Shown in pieces: positions 5,252 through 9,321 of a DNA stretch of 9,321 bases. The DNA is from Alphaproteobacteria bacterium (GTDB lineage Bacteria > Pseudomonadota > Alphaproteobacteria > RF32 > CAG-239). Both the position numbers and the translations under genes were made by a program. Location of the stretch: positions 1 through 9,321 of the forward strand of contig JAGCTK010000119.1 in NCBI GenBank assembly GCA_017963715.1. Direction: 5' to 3'. The notes beneath the pieces are model-generated. The model had not been told where the DNA came from, ran no database searches, and saw nothing but the letters and a program-made list of their open reading frames with translations. Position 1 is the stretch's first letter; the number at the start of each line of letters is the position of its first letter.

Positions 5252-6694
5252 TTATTTTTTCCAAAATGCTTTATGACACACAACCAAAATTGTCATAATT
5301 TCCAATCGACCGAGAAGCATCGCCGCACACAAAATATATTTTGCCGCAATACCGAAAAAGGCATAATTTCCGGACGCTCCGATGGCTTTGGTCGCACCCG
5401 GCCCCGTATTTGTCACCGATGCGACGGCCGCCGCAACGGATGTGTTCACATCATACCCCAACAAATTTAATATAAGGGCCACCACCCCGATGGTCGCCAA
5501 AAACGAAAAAATATACACAAAGACGGAATTGACCGCCTTATCGGATACGGTTACCTCACCGATTTTGAGCGGCACCACGCGGTGCGGTTCAATTGAAAAA
5601 AGCATCACTTTTCTAAAATATGCTTTCAAAATTTGCCACCGCATCACTTTGATAGAGCCCGTGGTTGAACCGATACATCCGCCATGCAACGAAAGTAGCA
5701 TAAAAAACACCGCCGTCCACATACCCCAATCCAAATAATCGGCCGATGAAAGACCTGTTGTTGTCATCGTAGCCACAACATTAAACAGGCTGAGGCGCAC
5801 CGCCGTCAAAAACGGCATATCATTTGAAAAACTCAAATAAAGTGCCAAACAAAATGTAAAAACCAAAACACTGCGCAAAAAATATTTAATTTGTGTCATA
5901 CGTAACTTATCGGCTTCACGGCGTTTGAGAAGCACAATATAAAATGTCAGCGGTAGTGCACCCGAAATCATAAAAACAGTCAAAACCATTTCAATCAAAG
6001 CACTGTTATAATACGCAACAGAGGCATTTTTTGTTGAAAAACCCGCCGTTGAAACCGCCGATAAGGCGTGATTGACGGCATCAAACCGTCCCATACCGCA
6101 AAAATAAAGTGCCAACGAACACAAAATTACCAAAGAAAGGTAGACACCGATAATCCATTTTGCCAAATCAACAAATTTCGGCATCAATTTATCGCCCGAT
6201 TCGCTGCTTTCATGTGCAAACATCTGCATACCGCCGATTCCCAAAAACGGCAGCATGGCAACCGCAAAAATAACGATACCGACACCGCCCAAACCATTGA
6301 GCATCGAACGCCACAACAACACCGACCGCGGCAGAATTTCAACATTTTCCATCACGCTTGCGCCGGTTGCCGTCACGCCCGAGACGCTTTCAAAAAAGGC
6401 CGATGTCACATCAGGCACCGTTTCGCTTAAGATAAAAGGCAAAGCCGAAAAAACGGCCACCGACACCCAACAGGAAACCGTAATCAAATATCCCTGCCGC
6501 AGTGAAATACCGTTTATTTTTTGTTTGTTGGATAAAAACAACATCAATCCGATAAAAAGCGTCATCAGCATAGATGTCAAAAACGGCGACCAAGATTGAG
6601 CACTGTCATACAAATCAAGTCCGGCCGGAATAATCATACTCAGACCCAAAACCGAAAGCACAAAACCGTCAATCATCAAAACCGGTTGCCACAT
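5252..6694 (-). CDS. trkH: TrkH-family potassium uptake channel subunit
   Basis: Inner-membrane translocating subunit of a Trk potassium uptake system, normally gated by the cytoplasmic NAD/ATP-binding protein TrkA, which is not encoded in this window. The 480-residue protein is hydrophobic throughout and shows the four pore-loop filters expected of the SKT fold: TATGA at 108-112, STAGFS at 215-220, TTTGLS at 311-316 and NTGPG at 429-433. Each has the central glycine that forms the filter. The segment LHGGCIGSTTGSIKVMR (336-352) and the C-terminal GRLEIMTILV (462-471) are TrkH hallmarks. Length matches ordinary TrkH. The ATG at 6694 is preceded by AAGGAA seven bases upstream, which overlaps the end of the previous gene. 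It lies 12 bp after the nuclease-like gene, so it is co-transcribed with metG. TrkG or KtrB are related alternatives; length and motifs favour TrkH. Confidence 0.94.
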   Translation of the reverse strand: MWQPVLMIDGFVLSVLGLSMIIPAGLDLYDSAQSWSPFLTSMLMTLFIGLMLFLSNKQKINGISLRQGYLITVSCWVSVAVFSALPFILSETVPDVTSAFFESVSGVTATGASVMENVEILPRSVLLWRSMLNGLGGVGIVIFAVAMLPFLGIGGMQMFAHESSESGDKLMPKFVDLAKWIIGVYLSLVILCSLALYFCGMGRFDAVNHALSAVSTAGFSTKNASVAYYNSALIEMVLTVFMISGALPLTFYIVLLKRREADKLRMTQIKYFLRSVLVFTFCLALYLSFSNDMPFLTAVRLSLFNVVATMTTTGLSSADYLDWGMWTAVFFMLLSLHGGCIGSTTGSIKVMRWQILKAYFRKVMLFSIEPHRVVPLKIGEVTVSDKAVNSVFVYIFSFLATIGVVALILNLLGYDVNTSVAAAVASVTNTGPGATKAIGASGNYAFFGIAAKYILCAAMLLGRLEIMTILVVCHKAFWKK

Positions 6695-6706
6695 CTGCTT
6701 ATTCCT

Positions 6707-7678
6707 TTACAGCGCAATATTTTCCGCCATATGTTCATCAACGAGCATTTGATTGATGTTCGTATCACCTTTAAAGCACAGTCCCGTTGCCACACCCTCT
6801 TTGGTATAGGCCACAATCAAACACTGCAACTTTTCCTCACCGATTATTTTGCGCAAATAATCCGTCACATCACGCACATCATATTTGATAGGATCCGTAT
6901 AAATTCCGTACAAATACAAATATGTATCCTGCACATATAGTTCATTGGCACCGTAGAGTACGGCGTCTCCCTCAATTAACACAGGATTATCCAAATACGT
7001 CAAACCGAGATTTGCAACTTTTCTGTACAGCAGCGGCATTTCTTCATCTTCGGCTTCAAGCACCGGTTCTTCCGTTGCGGCCGGCTTTTCAATTTCTTGT
7101 ACCGGCTCCGATACTTTTATTTCTTCAGATTGGGCAGGCTGTTCTTCTTCAATGGTCACAATCACCGCTTTAACAGGTTCTTCTAATTTTTCGGCCTCAG
7201 ATGCAGCACTGTCTTCTTTTTGCACCTCAGACTCAATATTTTCGGCTGTTGGCGCATGCGGCAACGGCTGCTTGATTTCCCACACACGATATTTAATGGG
7301 CTCTGAAGGTTCTTCAATCACTCCGGCCACAACCGCATCCTCAACTTTTTTCGGCTCGGCGGGCTCATGATGTTTGACTTCCGGTTCAGCGTGACGCAAC
7401 GCAATTTTTTTTGCAAATTTCTTGATTTTCACCCTCGCTTTTTCATGTCCCTCAACAGCCAACTGTACCGGTTGCGACACATTGTTCTGCTTAAAAGATT
7501 GCCCCGCAATAAAATATTCGATGGCATAAACCGCCAAAATCATCACCAATAATGCAACAATCGCAAGCAGGAGTTTAAAAGGATGGCAGATAAAATATTT
7601 CAAAATTAAAACGGCTTGGTGCTTAAAGCGTTTGCACAGTGTCTGAAAATGCGCTTTTATTTCTTTGAACGTAATCAT
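6707..7678 (-). CDS. Membrane-anchored protein with a degenerate SNase-like C-terminal domain
   Basis: A 323-residue protein I cannot name. A cationic N-terminus (about 1-33) precedes one hydrophobic segment at 34-58. A low-complexity linker rich in Glu, Pro, Ala and Lys (about 97-215) leads to a compact C-terminal domain at about 232-323. That domain reads like a staphylococcal-nuclease (thermonuclease) fold: VLIEGDAVLYGANELYV, then YLYLYGIYTDP where active enzymes have a (V)RLYGIDAPE-type strand, DYLRKIIG, and finally VATGLCFKGDTNINQMLVDEHMAENI. The catalytic Arg35, Asp40 and Glu43 equivalents are Tyr, Tyr and Pro, and the Arg87 region (TKEGVA) also lacks the arginine, so nuclease activity is unlikely. 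By charge, the short N-terminus is probably cytoplasmic and the C-domain periplasmic. Its ATG overlaps the metG stop (ATGA), and trkH follows after 12 bp. The fold call is from pattern only and is moderate. Confidence 0.75.
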   Translation of the reverse strand: MITFKEIKAHFQTLCKRFKHQAVLILKYFICHPFKLLLAIVALLVMILAVYAIEYFIAGQSFKQNNVSQPVQLAVEGHEKARVKIKKFAKKIALRHAEPEVKHHEPAEPKKVEDAVVAGVIEEPSEPIKYRVWEIKQPLPHAPTAENIESEVQKEDSAASEAEKLEEPVKAVIVTIEEEQPAQSEEIKVSEPVQEIEKPAATEEPVLEAEDEEMPLLYRKVANLGLTYLDNPVLIEGDAVLYGANELYVQDTYLYLYGIYTDPIKYDVRDVTDYLRKIIGEEKLQCLIVAYTKEGVATGLCFKGDTNINQMLVDEHMAENIAL

Positions 7679-9321
7679 TGTGCGCTCCCGTATTTTTGTT
7701 TTAATTCTTCCAGATGTTCCAGCGAAATGCGTTCAAAAAGCAGTTCGCCGACTTCAAAAGGCTCTCCGCCTTTAAGGAAAGTCAATTCTTTGGCAACATC
7801 AAAATCTTTCAATCCGCTGTGTTCATCAATTTTCAGGCCTAAACGCGCCATCATATTTTCGGCTGTTTGCGGCATAACGGGAAAACTCAAGAGTGCAAAA
7901 ATGCGAATTAAATTAATACATACATTCAAAATAGCCCCCGCGCGCTCGGGATTTTCTTTAATCACCGTCCAAGGCTCAGATGCCGTAATATAATTGTTTC
8001 CCTCAACCCAAACGGCTCTGAGTTCCGTGAGCGCTTTTCTGAACTCCAGTTCTTTCATATACTTTAAATACAAATCAATATGTGTTTTAAGATTTGTCGT
8101 CAATTCTTTTTCCAGCGCTGTTTCCTCACTTGCTTTAGGCACGGCAGGCCCCAATTTTGAAGCCGTCATTTTCAAAACGCGTGAAACAAAGTTGCCCAAA
8201 ACACCATTTAAGTCCTTGTTGATAACCCCAGCAAACAAATCAAACGTAAAACTCGAATCCGAACTTTCAGGCACGTTACTCATCAAAAAATAGCGCCAAT
8301 AATCTGCCGGATATTCTATCACGGCATCACCTGCAAAAACGCCTCTGTTTTCCGATTTTGAAAACTTGCCGCCCTCATATGTTAAATAACTGAAGCCTTT
8401 CAAGTAATCCACTTTCTTAAAGTTCATCTTCGTGCCGAGCAATGTCGCCGGAAATGTGATAGAGTGGTAAGGCACGTTATCTTTGCCCATAAATTCAACA
8501 TAGTAGACATCTTTGTCTTCAAACCACCAATCTTTCCAGTCACGCTCCGAGGGTTTTTCATCAGACCACTCTTTTGTGATACCGATATAGCCGATCGGTG
8601 CGTCAAACCAAACATAAAAAACCTTATCTTCATAGCCTTTTTTAGGCACGGGAAAACCCCACTTCAAATCACGCGTGATACAACGCGGCTGCAACCCCTC
8701 TTTGAGCCATTTTAAGGCAATTGAATATGCCACATCCGGCCAAAAGGCTTCTTTTGTTTTGAGCCAATCTTTCAATTCCGGTTCAATTTTAGGCAAATTC
8801 AAAAACAGATGTTTTGACTCTCTTATTTCCAGATTGGTCGAACCTGAAATCGCACTTTTCGGGTTAGTCAAATCCGTCGGTTCCAAAACTTTGGTGCAAT
8901 TTTCGCACTGGTCGCCTCTTGCTTTTTCATAGCCGCAATAAGGGCAAGTTCCCGTGATATAGCGGTCAGCCAAAAACATTTGATCATCTATCGAATAAAC
9001 CTGTTTGACCGAGCGTTCTTCGATAAAACCGTTTTTATCCAAGGCTTCAAAAATCTGGTATGTAATTTCTTTGTTTTGCTCGGATGATGTGCGGCCGAAA
9101 CAATCAAACGAGAGGTTAAAATCTTTATAGGTTTTATAGTGACGTTCGTGGTTCATATCGCAATAACTTTTCACATCCATACCGGCTTTTAAGGCACCCA
9201 CCTCGGATGTCGTACCGTGTTCATCCGTACCCACAATGTACAAAACATTTTCACCCATCATACGCATAAATCTTGCATACACATCAGACGTAATCAAACA
9301 CCCGACCATATGCCCAAAATG
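7675..9321 (-). CDS. metG: Methionyl-tRNA synthetase, four-cysteine type (5' end beyond window)
   Basis: Class I synthetase that charges tRNA-Met. The first codons in the window read HFGH, the family's HIGH ATP-binding motif, so only about 15 N-terminal residues are missing; the ATG at 9309 is internal and not the start. Counting from the first histidine, GTDEHG is at 31-36. A zinc knuckle C-x2-C-x9-C-x2-C has its cysteines at 126, 129, 139 and 142, in the connective-peptide region. FYVWFDAPIGY is at 235-245, and the KMSKS loop is KFSKS at 319-323. The helical anticodon-binding domain follows. The protein ends shortly after that domain (KQKYGSAQ), so it lacks the C-terminal tRNA-binding (Trbp111-like) domain of E. 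coli MetG. The four-cysteine knuckle and the NVPESSDSSF region resemble the MetG1 (E. coli/archaeal/spirochaete) type. It is the first visible gene of the operon that continues into the nuclease-like gene and trkH. Confidence 0.96.
   Translation of the reverse strand, partial: HFGHMVGCLITSDVYARFMRMMGENVLYIVGTDEHGTTSEVGALKAGMDVKSYCDMNHERHYKTYKDFNLSFDCFGRTSSEQNKEITYQIFEALDKNGFIEERSVKQVYSIDDQMFLADRYITGTCPYCGYEKARGDQCENCTKVLEPTDLTNPKSAISGSTNLEIRESKHLFLNLPKIEPELKDWLKTKEAFWPDVAYSIALKWLKEGLQPRCITRDLKWGFPVPKKGYEDKVFYVWFDAPIGYIGITKEWSDEKPSERDWKDWWFEDKDVYYVEFMGKDNVPYHSITFPATLLGTKMNFKKVDYLKGFSYLTYEGGKFSKSENRGVFAGDAVIEYPADYWRYFLMSNVPESSDSSFTFDLFAGVINKDLNGVLGNFVSRVLKMTASKLGPAVPKASEETALEKELTTNLKTHIDLYLKYMKELEFRKALTELRAVWVEGNNYITASEPWTVIKENPERAGAILNVCINLIRIFALLSFPVMPQTAENMMARLGLKIDEHSGLKDFDVAKELTFLKGGEPFEVGELLFERISLEHLEELKQKYGSAQ

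Noticed and set aside
7080..7400. Glu/Pro-rich low-complexity stretch as a possible DNA repeat or recombined region
   Set aside because: I see no exact tandem DNA repeat. It is an in-frame charged linker inside one intact protein.
9307..9309. ATG at 9309 as the metG start
   Set aside because: The codons just upstream read HFGH, the essential HIGH motif, so the gene starts outside the window.
1..9321. CRISPR array, insertion sequence, tRNA, rRNA or toxin-antitoxin pair
   Set aside because: I found no regularly spaced repeats, transposase, terminal inverted repeats or tRNA-like cloverleaf on either strand. The one small gene has no partner typical of a toxin-antitoxin pair.

Overview
The window looks like chromosomal DNA of a Gram-negative bacterium, moderately AT-rich, with compact operons. 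The IF-3 sequence (an N-terminal DDGPRINEAI block and a C-terminal EGRQMSMLV ending) and a DUF465/YdcH-type small protein ending in LTPNIIA suggest an alphaproteobacterium. That placement is inference from remembered family patterns, not a search. A MacA-type adaptor with a split MacB, and TrkH, fit a cell with an outer membrane.

Layout, left to right. (1) 1-2952, minus strand: a three-gene tripartite-efflux operon read right to left. It holds a MacA-like periplasmic adaptor, a MacB-type ABC ATPase and a MacB/FtsX-type permease that runs off the left edge. The genes are 11 bp apart and then overlap by ATGA. (2) 3054-4182, minus strand: a group III-like phosphofructokinase followed by its own terminator. 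(3) 4183-4321: a short AT-rich divergent promoter region with a 12-bp-arm inverted repeat. (4) 4322-4531, plus strand: the only plus-strand gene, a 69-residue DUF465-like coiled-coil protein. It shares a 13-bp-stem bidirectional terminator with the convergent infC. (5) 4605-5144, minus strand: infC (IF-3), apparently starting at a non-canonical ATA codon behind a strong GGAGG. It has its own promoter, with a 15-bp palindrome over the -10 box. (6) 5252-9321, minus strand: an operon read as metG (its start lies beyond the right edge), then a membrane-anchored protein with a degenerate staphylococcal-nuclease-like domain, then trkH. metG and the middle gene overlap by ATGA, and trkH follows after 12 bp.

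Functionally the window is mainly housekeeping: methionyl-tRNA charging, translation initiation, glycolysis, potassium uptake and envelope efflux. I see no mobile element, CRISPR array, tRNA, rRNA or defence system. No stretch longer than about 150 bp lacks a gene. The points most worth a second look are the ATA start of infC, the promoter palindrome, the degenerate nuclease-like membrane protein between metG and trkH, the Gly/Lys cofactor signature of the phosphofructokinase, and a one-helical-turn direct repeat in front of the efflux operon. I do not see convincing evidence of a wholly new biological system.
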